From: a virus
Reading direction: 5' to 3' (one strand)
Length of the DNA stretch: 46,286 bases
IMG/VR virus record: IMGVR_UViG_3300035698_017463
Span: 1 to 46,286 of that record
Of this stretch, positions 24,447-33,217 are shown in pieces; positions within the stretch are counted from its first letter, which is position 1, and every line of letters begins with the position of its first letter. Position numbers and translations under genes: made by a program. Below the pieces are notes generated by a model. The model saw nothing but the letters and a program-made list of their open reading frames with translations. It ran no database searches and was not told the DNA's origin.

Positions 24447-26036
24447 ATGGCATTGCGTGATTACTATAGCTTTGGGAGAAACATGGGTCAGGGAAGAACT
24501 GACCATGACATGTCTTCCGAAGAAAAAGAAAAGTTAATGAAGGTACGTCAAGGTATATTCAACCAACTCCAAGGTCAAGACACCGAAAATCAAGGCAAAA
24601 ACGAAAAGACTGCTCTTACAGATATTTCAGACTTTTCTGGAATTGCCGATTTTACAGGTATGGTGAATGTTTATTCTAAGTACATTTATCAATCTGAGCA
24701 TGACAAAACTAACAGACTTGAAGTGTATCGTGAGATGGCAAAGTTCCCAGAAATAGCATTTGCTATTGATGAATATACGAACGAAGCCATTAACTTTGAT
24801 CCATCAGGTCTTGAGTTTTGTGACGTTAATATTACAAATCAAAGTATTTCTGAAAACGAACATGCTCGTAAAACACTTCTCGCAGAATGGCGATATCTTA
24901 TGTATGATATTATGGACGCAGATGATCATGTTTATTCGTGGTTTCGTGAATATATGATTGATGGAGAAGTTTATTTTGAAAAGGTTTTTGATGAAAATAA
25001 ACCTGATAAAGGTATTACTAAAGTTAAAAAACTAATGACTGCTCGTTGTTTTCCACTTTGGGAAGATATTGAATCTGATGAAATTAATTTCTTTGCTTAT
25101 AAGACAGAAGGTGAAGTTCTCTCATTACCATCTGAAGCTGTTGCTTATGCTAACTCAGGGCTTTATCAGTATAACCATGAAGAAGATGATAAAGTTGTTC
25201 TTTCTATTCTTGATCAAGCAGTGACTACTTATAAGAGACTTAAGTTGCTCGAAGATTCACTTGTTATCTATCGTTTGGTTCGCGCTCCAGAGCGTAGAGT
25301 TTTCAAAATTGATGTTGGATCACTTCCTAAAGGAAGAGCAGAACAATATATGAAAGAACTAATGCGTAGATACCGTCAGCGTAAATACTTTGATCCTTCA
25401 ACAGGTGACGTATCAGAAGGTATAGACGCTATGGCAATGACCGAGGACTTCTGGTTTCCTGTTTTTCAAGGTGGTAGAAGTTCTGATGTTACATCACTTC
25501 CTGGTGGTCAGGGTCTTGGTGAAATTGAAGATGTCGAATATTTTCTTAATAAATTATACCGTGGTTTGAAGATTCCAAAATCTCGCTTCGGTGAAGATGG
25601 TACCTTTAATATTGGTAATACTGATGATATTACTCGTGATGAAGTGAAATTTGTTAAAGAAGTTAAGCGTTATTGTAAACGTTTTTCTAAGATTTTCAAA
25701 GATATATTTATTACACATTTAAAACTCAAAGAGATTTGGGGTGAGTTAGGGTTAGAAGAAAAAGATATTAATGTTCTTATGACTAACAATAACTTATTCG
25801 ACCGTTACTTTGAGGCTAAGATTCTTGATCTTAAATTCGAGAACTTTAGTAAGTTTAGCGATCTTATTGATGCTCAGGAACCTGTGTTCTCTACTGAAAT
25901 GGTTGTTAAGAAATATCTTGAGATGACAGACGAGGAATGGGCAGATAATACTAAGAAACTTACCACTGAACAATCTTGGAAGAAAAAGAAAGAACAAGAA
26001 CAACAAGATGAAGATGGTGGAGAGGATATTCTCTAA
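24447..26036 (+). CDS. 20: Portal vertex protein, gp20
   Basis: 529 residues (T4 gp20 has 524). Typical gp20 segments are present: NVYSKYIYQSEHDKTNRLEV, YREMAKFPEIAFAIDEYTNE and a long central helix region ending PSGDV-type turns. Later come FWFPVFQGGRSSDVTSLPGG, a region strongly conserved in gp20, and PKSRFGEDGTF. The C-terminus is Gln/Glu-rich. The dodecameric portal initiates head assembly and is the DNA channel. AAGGAG precedes the ATG. The next genes are core, protease, scaffold and capsid, as in T4. Confidence 0.96.
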   Translation: MALRDYYSFGRNMGQGRTDHDMSSEEKEKLMKVRQGIFNQLQGQDTENQGKNEKTALTDISDFSGIADFTGMVNVYSKYIYQSEHDKTNRLEVYREMAKFPEIAFAIDEYTNEAINFDPSGLEFCDVNITNQSISENEHARKTLLAEWRYLMYDIMDADDHVYSWFREYMIDGEVYFEKVFDENKPDKGITKVKKLMTARCFPLWEDIESDEINFFAYKTEGEVLSLPSEAVAYANSGLYQYNHEEDDKVVLSILDQAVTTYKRLKLLEDSLVIYRLVRAPERRVFKIDVGSLPKGRAEQYMKELMRRYRQRKYFDPSTGDVSEGIDAMAMTEDFWFPVFQGGRSSDVTSLPGGQGLGEIEDVEYFLNKLYRGLKIPKSRFGEDGTFNIGNTDDITRDEVKFVKEVKRYCKRFSKIFKDIFITHLKLKEIWGELGLEEKDINVLMTNNNLFDRYFEAKILDLKFENFSKFSDLIDAQEPVFSTEMVVKKYLEMTDEEWADNTKKLTTEQSWKKKKEQEQQDEDGGEDIL

Positions 26037-26046
26037 GGAATAAACT

Positions 26047-26457
26047 ATGAAGAAAATCAATGAAAACAATAACTATGTTAGAGGTGTATCAGAAGAAACA
26101 GGTGTTTCTTATGATTACTTAAATACTCTTTGGGCAAAAGCTGAAAGCAATGTTCAACAGGGAAAAGTTGAAAAAGGAAATCCTGAATTTTGGCAAGGAG
26201 TCATAAATGAATTTGATAAACTTGTCGATCAAATAGATATAGAGGAGGCGAGATACGTTATGAGTACTAGAGAAGATTATAAAAGAGCTGGTAATGATTT
26301 TATGAATCACTTACTTGACGATGATTATGGTAAAGCAGATGAGCATTTTGGAAAAATGGTTGATGCTCGCTTAAATTTAATGATAAATAAGGAAAGAGAC
26401 AATTTCTATACAAATGTTTTAGCTAAAAGAGCTAGGGAAATTGTTTCGGGAGAATAA
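26047..26457 (+). CDS. Prohead core protein-like (position of gp67/gp68)
   Basis: 136 residues in the place of T4 genes 67 and 68, between portal and protease. The N-terminal half is YVRGVSEETGVSYDYLNTLW. The C-terminal half is MSTREDYKRAGNDFMNHLLD followed by NTNVLAKRA-type helix with basic residues. It may be a fusion of two short core proteins, since an internal Met opens the second half. I rely on synteny more than on sequence here. Confidence 0.65.
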   Translation: MKKINENNNYVRGVSEETGVSYDYLNTLWAKAESNVQQGKVEKGNPEFWQGVINEFDKLVDQIDIEEARYVMSTREDYKRAGNDFMNHLLDDDYGKADEHFGKMVDARLNLMINKERDNFYTNVLAKRAREIVSGE

Positions 26458-26462
26458 AAGAT

Positions 26463-27155
26463 ATGAAACTTATTACAGAAGGTAATTTCCCTAACTTTAA
26501 CGGCATCAAAGATGTCATTATCAAAGAAGATACTAATACTGGTCGCCACGAGACTCGTATTGAAGGTATCTTTATTCAAGCAGAAGTTCAAAATCGTAAT
26601 GGTAGAGTTTATGACCAGACAAAAATGGTCGAAGCTGTTAATCGTTACATGGATGATCGTATGCGTGAGGGTACTAAACATCGTTCTTTTGGGGAACTTG
26701 GTCACCCAGAGGGAGTAGAAATTAATCTTCATCGTGTAAGTCACTTTATTGAATCCCTTCAATGGAAGGGAAACAATGTAATCGGTGTCGCTAAAATTAT
26801 TGACACTGAATATGGACGCATTGCTGATACGATTCTTCGTGAAGGTCTTCAGCTTGGTGTGTCTAGCCGAGGTCTTGGTGAGCTTTCACAAACACCAGAT
26901 GGACAAAACCGCGTTACTGAGTTTGAACTTATCGCAGTCGATATTGTAGCAGACCCATCAGCTCCTGATGGATTTGTAGAAGGTATTCTTGAAGGAAAAG
27001 ATTACATTATCGAAGGTGGTAAGTATACTGAAATCTCATTAGCACGTTCTGTACATGCATATGGTGTTCTTGAAAAAGAGCTTAAAACAATACCGTTAAA
27101 GGAAAAAGACGAGTATCTTAGAAAAACAATCAAAAATTTCTTTGAAAACTTGTGA
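26463..27155 (+). CDS. 21: Prohead core protease, gp21
   Basis: 230 residues (T4 gp21 has 212). The family motifs are RNGRVYDQ, HRSFGELGHPEG with H81, and LGVSSRGLGEL with Ser at 134-135, the usual His/Ser pair of this protease clan. The N-terminus LITEG holds an ITE-G sequence, fitting self-cleavage by the (I/L)xE rule. The enzyme trims scaffold, internal proteins and the capsid protein during head maturation. GGAG lies upstream. Confidence 0.96.
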   Translation: MKLITEGNFPNFNGIKDVIIKEDTNTGRHETRIEGIFIQAEVQNRNGRVYDQTKMVEAVNRYMDDRMREGTKHRSFGELGHPEGVEINLHRVSHFIESLQWKGNNVIGVAKIIDTEYGRIADTILREGLQLGVSSRGLGELSQTPDGQNRVTEFELIAVDIVADPSAPDGFVEGILEGKDYIIEGGKYTEISLARSVHAYGVLEKELKTIPLKEKDEYLRKTIKNFFENL

Positions 27156-27162
27156 TTAATGA

Positions 27163-27170
27163 TATAAATA
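27163..27170 (+). promoter_or_regulatory. Late promoter before scaffold and capsid genes
   Basis: TATAAATA 25 bp before the gp22 ATG. It is the nearest late promoter for gp22 and gp23. Confidence 0.7.
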
Positions 27171-27194
27171 TTAAAAGAATGCAGGAGAATTCCT

Positions 27195-28241
27195 ATGAAG
27201 GATAAAATTCTAGCTAAGCTTTTTGAGGGGTTTGACGCTTCCCTCTTGAACGACGATCTTAAAGAACAAGTTAAATCTATGATTGACGAACTTGTTGCTG
27301 AAAAAGTTTCCGTAGCAACTACGGAGCTTGAAGCAAAAGAACACCGTCTCAAAGAGTATGCTTTAAAACTAAAAGAAGAGTTAGTCACCAAAGAGAATGT
27401 TATGAATGAAGTATGCGATGAATTCGCTAAGGAACTCGCTGCTCAGACGGCTGAGAAAGAGAAAATCATGGAAGAGGCAATTGCGGAGTACAATGCTCTC
27501 ACTGAGTCTATTCTAGCCGAAGATGTTTCAGAATTTAAAGAAACTATTCTCCAAGTAATGGAAGAAGAGAATCTTGAGATTCAAAAGCAACTCCAAGAAG
27601 TTGCAGTTCAGCAAATTGCTGAATACAAGTCACAGCAGGAAGCGGTTACTGCTAAAGAGGTTGATGCGATCAAGATGGAACTTGTTGAGAAGATGTCCGA
27701 ATTTATGGACAAATCACTCAAGGAGTCAATCCCATCTGAAATTATGGAATCCGCTGTTAAAGTTGCTGCCTATGAGCCACTTGTTGAAGGTATGATTAAG
27801 ACCTTTGGTAAGGGTTATCTTAATTTCGAAGGTACTGGTGAATCAGTTATCAGAGAAGCTAAGGAAGAAAATGTGCGCCTATCCGAATCGCTTAGTGCGA
27901 AGGTGAAGGACAATGTGAAGTTGGCAGTTAAGGTTAGAGCACTTGAGAGAAATGCTAAGCTCTCATCCCTCACTGAGGGAATGACTAGTAAGCAGAAGGC
28001 AAAAGTATCTGCTCTTCTTGAAAAACATGATCTTGGCTCACTTGAAGAAGGCTTCAATAAGTACAAGGACATGGTTATCGAGGAAAGCGTTAAGATTTCC
28101 AAGCCGCAAAAGGATGAGATGTCCAACAAGGCGCGTAGCCGTGTTGAGAAGCTTCAAGAGAATGCTTCTATCGGTGTCGATCCACGCTCTGAAATGGGTC
28201 AATGGACCAAAGCACTTCAGAGAGATTTAAATCAAGGTTAA
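27195..28241 (+). CDS. 22: Prohead scaffold protein, gp22
   Basis: 348 residues (T4 gp22 has 269). It is almost wholly helical and Glu/Lys-rich, with coiled-coil heptads from about residue 30 to 190 (for example LKEYALKLKEELVTKENVMN). The C-terminal part has LSSLTEGMTSKQKAKVSALL and PRSEMGQWTKALQRDLNQG, as in gp22 relatives. Several (L/I)xE sites, such as SLTEG, would allow destruction by gp21. It lies just upstream of the capsid gene, with AGGAG before the ATG. It is about 80 residues longer than T4 gp22. Confidence 0.93.
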   Translation: MKDKILAKLFEGFDASLLNDDLKEQVKSMIDELVAEKVSVATTELEAKEHRLKEYALKLKEELVTKENVMNEVCDEFAKELAAQTAEKEKIMEEAIAEYNALTESILAEDVSEFKETILQVMEEENLEIQKQLQEVAVQQIAEYKSQQEAVTAKEVDAIKMELVEKMSEFMDKSLKESIPSEIMESAVKVAAYEPLVEGMIKTFGKGYLNFEGTGESVIREAKEENVRLSESLSAKVKDNVKLAVKVRALERNAKLSSLTEGMTSKQKAKVSALLEKHDLGSLEEGFNKYKDMVIEESVKISKPQKDEMSNKARSRVEKLQENASIGVDPRSEMGQWTKALQRDLNQG

Positions 28242-28283
28242 CTCTAACCTAGAGCCAATTATTTACAAACAAGGAGAAAAGAA

Positions 28284-29702
28284 ATGGCTAATCAAGCAAT
28301 GGTAGAAACTCTCCTCAAGAAATGGAAACCAATGGTTTCCCACATTCGCAGCGACCGAAAGGCTTTTCATACCGCTGCAATGCTTGAGCAAGAGGACAGA
28401 TATTTTAAGGGTTCCCTAAACGAGAACCTTGGCTCACCTTTTGGTGGTGCTACCGTTTCAGGTAATACCGCTGGTGAAGCAAACTGTGACGGTACCGCAG
28501 GTATCGCACGATTTAAGGCAATCGCAATGCCACTTGTGGCTCGTGTATTCCCAGAATTGGTCGTTAACGATCTTGTAGGTGTTCAGCCGATGTTCACCCC
28601 AGTAGGTCTTGCCTATGCACTTCGTTATCGTTACCAGACTTCTCAGGGTGGCGCAACTGCTGGTCAAGAAGCTGGTTATAACACTGTTAATTCACTTTAC
28701 AGTGGTTCTAACCCAACTTCTGCAACTAGCCTTCCAACTTCTGCTGATATTGCATCAGTAGCAGAGTGGGCATCCCGTGTTGATAGTGGTAACGTTCAGG
28801 GTGGTGATCAAGTTATTGATCCACGCGCTGGTTACGAGACTCACACTGGTGAAAAACTTGGTGAATCCTACATCTGTCAAGATGATGATCCAGGTGCAAT
28901 CCGTTACATGGGTCTTTCAGTCGAAAGTCAAGAAATTGTTGCTAAGACTCGTAAGCTTGCAGCTCGTTGGACTCATGAAGCCCAGCAAGACCTTGCAAAC
29001 ATGCATCAAGTTGACATTGCACAAGAACTCAGTGACTTACTTGCTTATGAAGTAGCTGCTGAAATCGACGCAGAAGTCAAGAACCACATCATTGAGCTTT
29101 CTAAGCTTGGTGGCGTTCTTACTTGGAACTACGGCACTTCAGGCACACCAGCTTCTGGTACTGCTGACGGTCGCTGGGAACAAGAAAAGTTCCGTACTTT
29201 GTACACTGTTCTTCTTAAGGCTTCAAACGAAATTGCTGTTGCCACTCGTCGTGGTGCAGGTAACTTCGTAATTGCTTCTCCAGCAGTTGTTGCTGCTCTT
29301 GAAGCTCTTGAGTCCTTCGCTCCATCCAGCGTTGCAACTAATATGACCACTGAGGTCTCAGGTGTTGCTAAAGTTGGTCAGATCGGACGTTTCACTGTTT
29401 ATCGTGATATGTTTGCTCGTGTTGACTACGCAGTTGTCGGTTACAAAGGTCCAAGAGATAATGACTCAGGTGTTATCTACTGCCCATACGTACCACTTAT
29501 GTTCGTAAACGCAGTTGGACAGGATAGCTTCAATCCACGTATTGGTGTTATCACTCGTTACGGTATCTGTAACAACTTGTTCGGTTCCGAAAACTACTAT
29601 CGTTACATCTATGTACAGAACCTTGGTCAAAGCAGCCTTGCTCCTAGCACTCCTGCCGCCACTGGCTTCCGTGACATTACTGGTGGCACTAGCCCATTCT
29701 AA
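28284..29702 (+). CDS. 23: Major capsid protein, gp23
   Basis: 472 residues (T4 gp23 has 521). HK97-fold gp23 signatures include FKAIAMPLVARVFPELVVND, LVGVQPMFTPVGLAYALRYR and the C-terminal KGPRDNDSGVIYCPYVPLMF and QDSFNPRIGVITRYG. The first about 48 residues form a removable propeptide. AMLEQE-D or SLNE-N are the likely gp21 cut points; the second has an unusual Asn at P1'. Codon use shifts to GC-ending codons relative to neighbours, as expected for the most abundant protein. AAGGAG lies upstream and a terminator follows. Confidence 0.97.
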   Translation: MANQAMVETLLKKWKPMVSHIRSDRKAFHTAAMLEQEDRYFKGSLNENLGSPFGGATVSGNTAGEANCDGTAGIARFKAIAMPLVARVFPELVVNDLVGVQPMFTPVGLAYALRYRYQTSQGGATAGQEAGYNTVNSLYSGSNPTSATSLPTSADIASVAEWASRVDSGNVQGGDQVIDPRAGYETHTGEKLGESYICQDDDPGAIRYMGLSVESQEIVAKTRKLAARWTHEAQQDLANMHQVDIAQELSDLLAYEVAAEIDAEVKNHIIELSKLGGVLTWNYGTSGTPASGTADGRWEQEKFRTLYTVLLKASNEIAVATRRGAGNFVIASPAVVAALEALESFAPSSVATNMTTEVSGVAKVGQIGRFTVYRDMFARVDYAVVGYKGPRDNDSGVIYCPYVPLMFVNAVGQDSFNPRIGVITRYGICNNLFGSENYYRYIYVQNLGQSSLAPSTPAATGFRDITGGTSPF

Positions 29703-29721
29703 TCCAGTTAACGGTATAAAC

Positions 29722-29757
29722 AAAAAAAAGCCTCAGGTCAAACCTGGGGCTTTTTTT
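29722..29757 (+). terminator. Intrinsic terminator after the capsid gene
   Basis: Stem GCCTCAGGT (29730-29738) / ACCTGGGGC (29742-29750) with a 3-nt loop, flanked by an A run and seven T, so it can also work leftward. Confidence 0.92.
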
Positions 29758-29765
29758 GTTATAAT
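29757..29765 (+). promoter_or_regulatory. Extended -10 promoter overlapping the terminator end
   Basis: TGTTATAAT begins in the last T of the terminator. It would start transcription for the small genes before gp13. Confidence 0.5.
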
Positions 29766-29781
29766 AGAATTGGAGTGTGCT

Positions 29782-29847
29782 ATGTTTAATGGAATTGAAA
29801 ATGAATTTACTTACTCCAGAAGAAATCAAAAAATATTAAAGAATTAG
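29782..29847 (+). CDS. Possible 21-residue peptide
   Basis: MFNGIENEFTYSRRNQKILK plus one residue, with GGAG six bases before the ATG and an extended -10 box just upstream. An overlapping frame from about 29790 gives an alternative 16-residue peptide. The translation signals are good but the length gives no statistical support. It may be a leader peptide. Confidence 0.3.
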   Translation: MFNGIENEFTYSRRNQKILKN

Positions 29848-29853
29848 GAGAAA

Positions 29854-30204
29854 ATGATGAGTGAAGATTTCACTAAAGAAAAGAAGGTAAAAGTACACCT
29901 TCCTAGTAGAATCAGCCCAAAGGGTGTTCGAGAACATGAACTTCAAGATGAGAGTGTTCTTTACCAAAATAGAGAGTTTGTTAATATGCGTATTCAAAAC
30001 TTGGAAACTCAGCTTGATGAAATGGAACTTAGTATGGCACTTGCGTCTGAGCGTCATGAATATTTTGTGAAAAGTGGAACTAACGAAGAAGATCATAATC
30101 TTTTAGAAGCTACGCATGAAATGATTCTTGAAATTGATAAAGAATACGAGAGAGCTAAGGCAGAGATCACGAAACTTCGTGCCCATTTGTCAACTCTTGA
30201 GTAA
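29854..30204 (+). CDS. Small coiled-coil protein of unknown function
   Basis: 116 residues (or 115 from the second Met), with AGGAG upstream. The N-terminus is KEKKVKVHLPSRISPKGVRE. The rest is one long helical region (NMRIQNLETQLDEMELSMAL, later ILEIDKEYERAKAEITKLRA) typical of a dimeric coiled coil. It lies between capsid and neck genes. No family is recognised. Confidence 0.72.
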   Translation: MMSEDFTKEKKVKVHLPSRISPKGVREHELQDESVLYQNREFVNMRIQNLETQLDEMELSMALASERHEYFVKSGTNEEDHNLLEATHEMILEIDKEYERAKAEITKLRAHLSTLE

Positions 30205-30212
30205 AAGGATTT

Positions 30213-30220
30213 TATAAATA
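30213..30220 (+). promoter_or_regulatory. Late promoter before the neck genes
   Basis: TATAAATA 16 bp before the ATG at 30236, heading the unit that leads into gp13 and gp14. Confidence 0.6.
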
Positions 30221-30235
30221 GTAAAAGGAGACTAT

Positions 30236-30748
30236 ATGAGACTCGCAGTATATAAGAAGGTCTTTGGTGAACCTGAGGTTATGAACCTTAGTGGTAAGAT
30301 GGTTAGAGTTAGTCGTGGTGAACATATCGCCGCACCAGCTCAAGTCATGTTGGGTCGCCGTGGATTTTCATTCGTGAGGTTTGTAGACGATACACCAGAA
30401 ACGTTAACATCGCAACCAGTTCCTCAAATGAGAGGAAATACATTTGATGATCAAACCGTTAGTGTCGAAACTATGAATGCGTTTGAAGAAATAAATATTG
30501 AAGAAGTAATAATTAATGAAGAAGAAGTCACCCCCGCCAAACCTAAGGAAGAAATACCTCCAGAAGATACTGGCTTTAAACAAGATGTTATTGATAATTT
30601 AAAGTCGTATAATCATCGTCAATGGTTTACTATGAAAAAGAATGAAATCAAAAAGATTCTTTCTGATGCTCATATTGATTGTTCACATGTACCAGACGAA
30701 AAATGGGAGTTACTAAAATTTCTTAAAGGTTTAATAAATATAGACTGA
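30236..30748 (+). CDS. Unknown late protein with C-terminal helical domain
   Basis: 170 residues. There is a compact N-terminal part of about 55 residues (MVRVSRGEHIAAPAQVMLGR), then an acidic linker (about 80-120). The C-terminal domain, DVIDNLKSYNHRQWFTMKKN followed by KKILSDAHIDCSHVPDEKWE, looks like a small helical fold. The N-terminal part may be a small beta domain. No known family is recognised. It precedes gp13 by 13 bp with a good ribosome site. Confidence 0.72.
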   Translation: MRLAVYKKVFGEPEVMNLSGKMVRVSRGEHIAAPAQVMLGRRGFSFVRFVDDTPETLTSQPVPQMRGNTFDDQTVSVETMNAFEEINIEEVIINEEEVTPAKPKEEIPPEDTGFKQDVIDNLKSYNHRQWFTMKKNEIKKILSDAHIDCSHVPDEKWELLKFLKGLINID

Positions 30749-30761
30749 GGAGTTTTAGCAA

Positions 30762-31754
30762 ATGAAAGCATGTACTAGAGGAGAACTATCTAATTGGATT
30801 CGTAGACAACTAGGTGAACCTGTTGTTGACGTTATTTTAGACGCTACACAACTTGATGACAGTATCGACGAAGCTATTGAGTACTTCACAGAACATGCTG
30901 GTGGTGTTGGACATGAAGAACAATATATTGCAATTATTCAAGCACAAAGATTTGAAGAGTTACAGTCTCTTCCTACAATGGCAGCTACACTTTCAGCTAG
31001 TGATACTGGTGCTGAATATCTGATTTATAGGGCTGAGTACCAGTTACCTAGAAATGTATTAGCAATTAGTCCTCAACCACTTCAAAGTTCGCCTTTTGGA
31101 ATTGGTGGCGGTTCAACGACTTGGACATCTGGTGGTTCTATTAATAACTGCGGCGATGCCAGGGCAGCTAACCAGCAAGACCAGCATTGGTTAAGAACTG
31201 GTATGAATGTTGCTCAAACATTTGGTTCTCCGTTATTTGGTGGCACTCCTAATACATTTGGTCCTGGCGGTCTTTTCTTTCCAGGGGTAGGTTACTCAGG
31301 GTACTTCTCTGGATATAGCCTTTACGGTACTCGTGGGGGTCACCGTGCGCAAGGTGGTGGTGTTGATCTAATTACATATGAATTAGGTCTTCAGTATATG
31401 GAAATGATTAAACAGCGTTATAGTATTCAGGTCATGGCTCAGTTCCTTGAGCAACAACGTAAAGTTAGATTCTCTCCTAAACCATGTGGTGCGGGTGTAT
31501 TTGTTTTACCTGTTTGGGCTAGAGTTGAAGATGAATATCTTTATGATAACATATGGATTCGTCGTTATGCCATGGCTTTAGCACAAAGAACTATTGGTTA
31601 TAATACTAAAAAATATTCTGGCGCTCAATTCCCAGGCGGTGTTCAAATTGATGGTGATTTCTATTTTCAAGAAGGTAATCGTATGATTGAATTACTTGAA
31701 CAAGAAATTTCTGACAATAAATATAACTACCCCCCAGACTTTTTTGTAGGATAA
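30762..31754 (+). CDS. 13: Neck protein, gp13 (head-tail connector)
   Basis: 330 residues (T4 gp13 has 309). The N-terminus SNWIRRQLGEPVVDVILDAT and QLDDSIDEAIEYFTEHAGGV is the conserved gp13 start. The central part is Gly-rich, with a run of GGxxFxGxGYSGYF-type residues, and the end has PGGVQIDGDFYFQEGNRMIE. gp13 with gp14 forms the neck that closes the packaged head and receives the tail. The Gly-rich insertion (about residues 100-200) is compositionally unusual. GAGGAG precedes the ATG. Confidence 0.9.
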   Translation: MKACTRGELSNWIRRQLGEPVVDVILDATQLDDSIDEAIEYFTEHAGGVGHEEQYIAIIQAQRFEELQSLPTMAATLSASDTGAEYLIYRAEYQLPRNVLAISPQPLQSSPFGIGGGSTTWTSGGSINNCGDARAANQQDQHWLRTGMNVAQTFGSPLFGGTPNTFGPGGLFFPGVGYSGYFSGYSLYGTRGGHRAQGGGVDLITYELGLQYMEMIKQRYSIQVMAQFLEQQRKVRFSPKPCGAGVFVLPVWARVEDEYLYDNIWIRRYAMALAQRTIGYNTKKYSGAQFPGGVQIDGDFYFQEGNRMIELLEQEISDNKYNYPPDFFVG

Positions 31755-31756
31755 TT

Positions 31757-32122
31757 ATGGATAAATTAGCAGAAGCATGGAAAAAGTTAGAAGAAGCGTT
31801 TGTAACTAATAAGCAAATTGCTTATTATGGCACCCATTCTAATTTTAATGGTTTCAAGTTGAGAGATGAAAGTCAGAATATAAGTTTCTTTCTAAATGCT
31901 GAGAAAGCCGTGCAAGCAGCTAGAAATAAAAAAGGTAAATTAATTGTCGTAGAACTTACATATAAAATGATTAAAGAGGTTGGTGGTTCTCCAACATCAA
32001 ATCATAATTCCAGAGAAAGTTTAATTGAACATGGGTTTGATGCGTATGTCAATAACAGATATGGAATAATAGGAGTTGTTGATCCTAAGCAGATCAAGAT
32101 TAAGGAAGTAGAGGAACTATAA
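31757..32122 (+). CDS. Possible ADP-ribosyltransferase-fold protein
   Basis: 121 residues inserted between gp13 and gp14 and abutting both (ATG two bases after the gp13 stop, TAATG with gp14). The order of features recalls small ART-like domains: IAYYGTHSNFNGFKL, then ISFFLNAEKAVQAARNKKGK, a strand IVVELTYKMI, then IEHGFDAYVNN and the end GIIGVVDPKQIKIKEV. In that family these correspond to the YHGT strand, the F(F/L)(T/N).xxxA helix and the late GyDa..vv.dP.qIk strands. The catalytic Glu is not obvious. Alternatively it is an unrelated neck-associated protein. Confidence 0.5.
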   Translation: MDKLAEAWKKLEEAFVTNKQIAYYGTHSNFNGFKLRDESQNISFFLNAEKAVQAARNKKGKLIVVELTYKMIKEVGGSPTSNHNSRESLIEHGFDAYVNNRYGIIGVVDPKQIKIKEVEEL

Positions 32123-32901
32123 TGGCAGGTATCAACCAACCACGTAAAAAGAAACAATGGTTCCGTCAGTATTCTGGTCCTTGGGAACAACGTAATGAGA
32201 TTGAGATGTACGATAATGCTATTGCAGAGTACATGGCAATCTACGGTTTACCTATTGATTATTTTCCAGTAGAAGCTAATCCTAATAGAGATAGAATATT
32301 TGGAGAAGATGCAGCTAAGCGTTATCTTCGCAAACATGAATTAACTGCTCTTGTGAAAGACGGTGGGTTTGAAGAAAACCTTATATATGGCGGGTTTGGT
32401 GAACTTAACCAAGTTGAATTTCAAATTTATATTCATATTCCTACATTTCGCAAAATGATAAATCGTGATCCTCTACCAAGTGATCAATTCTATCTTCCGC
32501 ATTCTTCTACTATTGCGTATGAAGTTATTCATGTAGACTGGATGACTCTTGGACTTGAAGGTAACGTATTTGGATATAAATCAGTATATCTTCTCACTTG
32601 TAAACATCGTGAAGTATCTCATGATGCTCTTAATAATGTTGGTTCGCAATTCGGGGTTGTTGATGGTGAGGGCGATCTTATGGCTAATGCTCCCGCTGAT
32701 TCATTTGTTGATGATGGTAGCGGTAGAGTACGTAATAAGTATCAAGTAAGAAAACCTGTGCTTCCTGTTGGCGGTGCTGAGGCTTATGGTGATAATGATT
32801 TTGTAAGAGACGTAGTAGAAGGAGAAGTCGATGATGTCTCTAGTGAACGAGACGGCGGCTTTATTATTCAAAGAGATAGAACTCATTGGGGAGAGTGGTA
32901 A
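32122..32901 (+). CDS. 14: Neck protein, gp14
   Basis: 259 residues (T4 gp14 has 256). The start NQPRKKKQWFRQYSGPWEQR and the next YDNAIAEYMAIYGLPIDYFP are diagnostic of gp14. EVIHVDWMTLGLEGNVFGYK and YLLTCKHREVSHDALN follow. It works with gp13 at the neck. Its start overlaps the preceding stop, and its stop (TAA) overlaps the next ATG. Confidence 0.92.
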   Translation: MAGINQPRKKKQWFRQYSGPWEQRNEIEMYDNAIAEYMAIYGLPIDYFPVEANPNRDRIFGEDAAKRYLRKHELTALVKDGGFEENLIYGGFGELNQVEFQIYIHIPTFRKMINRDPLPSDQFYLPHSSTIAYEVIHVDWMTLGLEGNVFGYKSVYLLTCKHREVSHDALNNVGSQFGVVDGEGDLMANAPADSFVDDGSGRVRNKYQVRKPVLPVGGAEAYGDNDFVRDVVEGEVDDVSSERDGGFIIQRDRTHWGEW

Positions 32902-33167
32902 TGGATATTAGAAAAATGTTTAAAGAATCTAAAGTTTTACTTGAAAAGGATGAAATCCCAGGTGGTTTGGCTGATGGTAAATCCCTTGAAGATATTGCTA
33001 AACATCATGATGTTGATGTTAAAGATATAGAGAAAGAACATAAAAAAGGTATTGAGGTTGAATACGAACACACTGGTGATAAAGACAAATCGAAAGAGAT
33101 CGCGTCTGATCACCTTTGGGAAGACCCTAAATATTATACAAAGCTTATTAAGATGGAAAAAGACTAA
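32901..33167 (+). CDS. DUF5661-like small protein
   Basis: 88 residues from the ATG at 32901 (TAATG overlap with gp14); a longer start at 32886 lies inside gp14. The sequence IPGGLADGKSLEDIAKHHDV, then GIEVEYEHTGDKDKSKEIAS and DHLWEDPKYYTKLIKME, follows the pattern I know for DUF5661, common in phages and without a known role. It is the last gene before the homing endonuclease insertion. Confidence 0.72.
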   Translation: MDIRKMFKESKVLLEKDEIPGGLADGKSLEDIAKHHDVDVKDIEKEHKKGIEVEYEHTGDKDKSKEIASDHLWEDPKYYTKLIKMEKD

Positions 33168-33187
33168 CATATCTACAAAAGATGCGG

Positions 33188-33193
33188 TATAAT
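33188..33193 (+). promoter_or_regulatory. -10 box of the homing endonuclease gene
   Basis: TATAAT 24 bp before the ATG at 33218. The element thus brings its own early-type promoter into a late operon. Confidence 0.5.
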
Positions 33194-33217
33194 ACTTATA
33201 TAAGAGGTATTATTATT

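Noticed and set aside
26047-26457. A second, separate gene starting at the internal Met (MSTRED)
   Set aside because: A GAGG lies about 15 bases before that Met, but the frame is continuous from a start with a good AAGGA, so one protein is the simpler reading; an internal start cannot be excluded.
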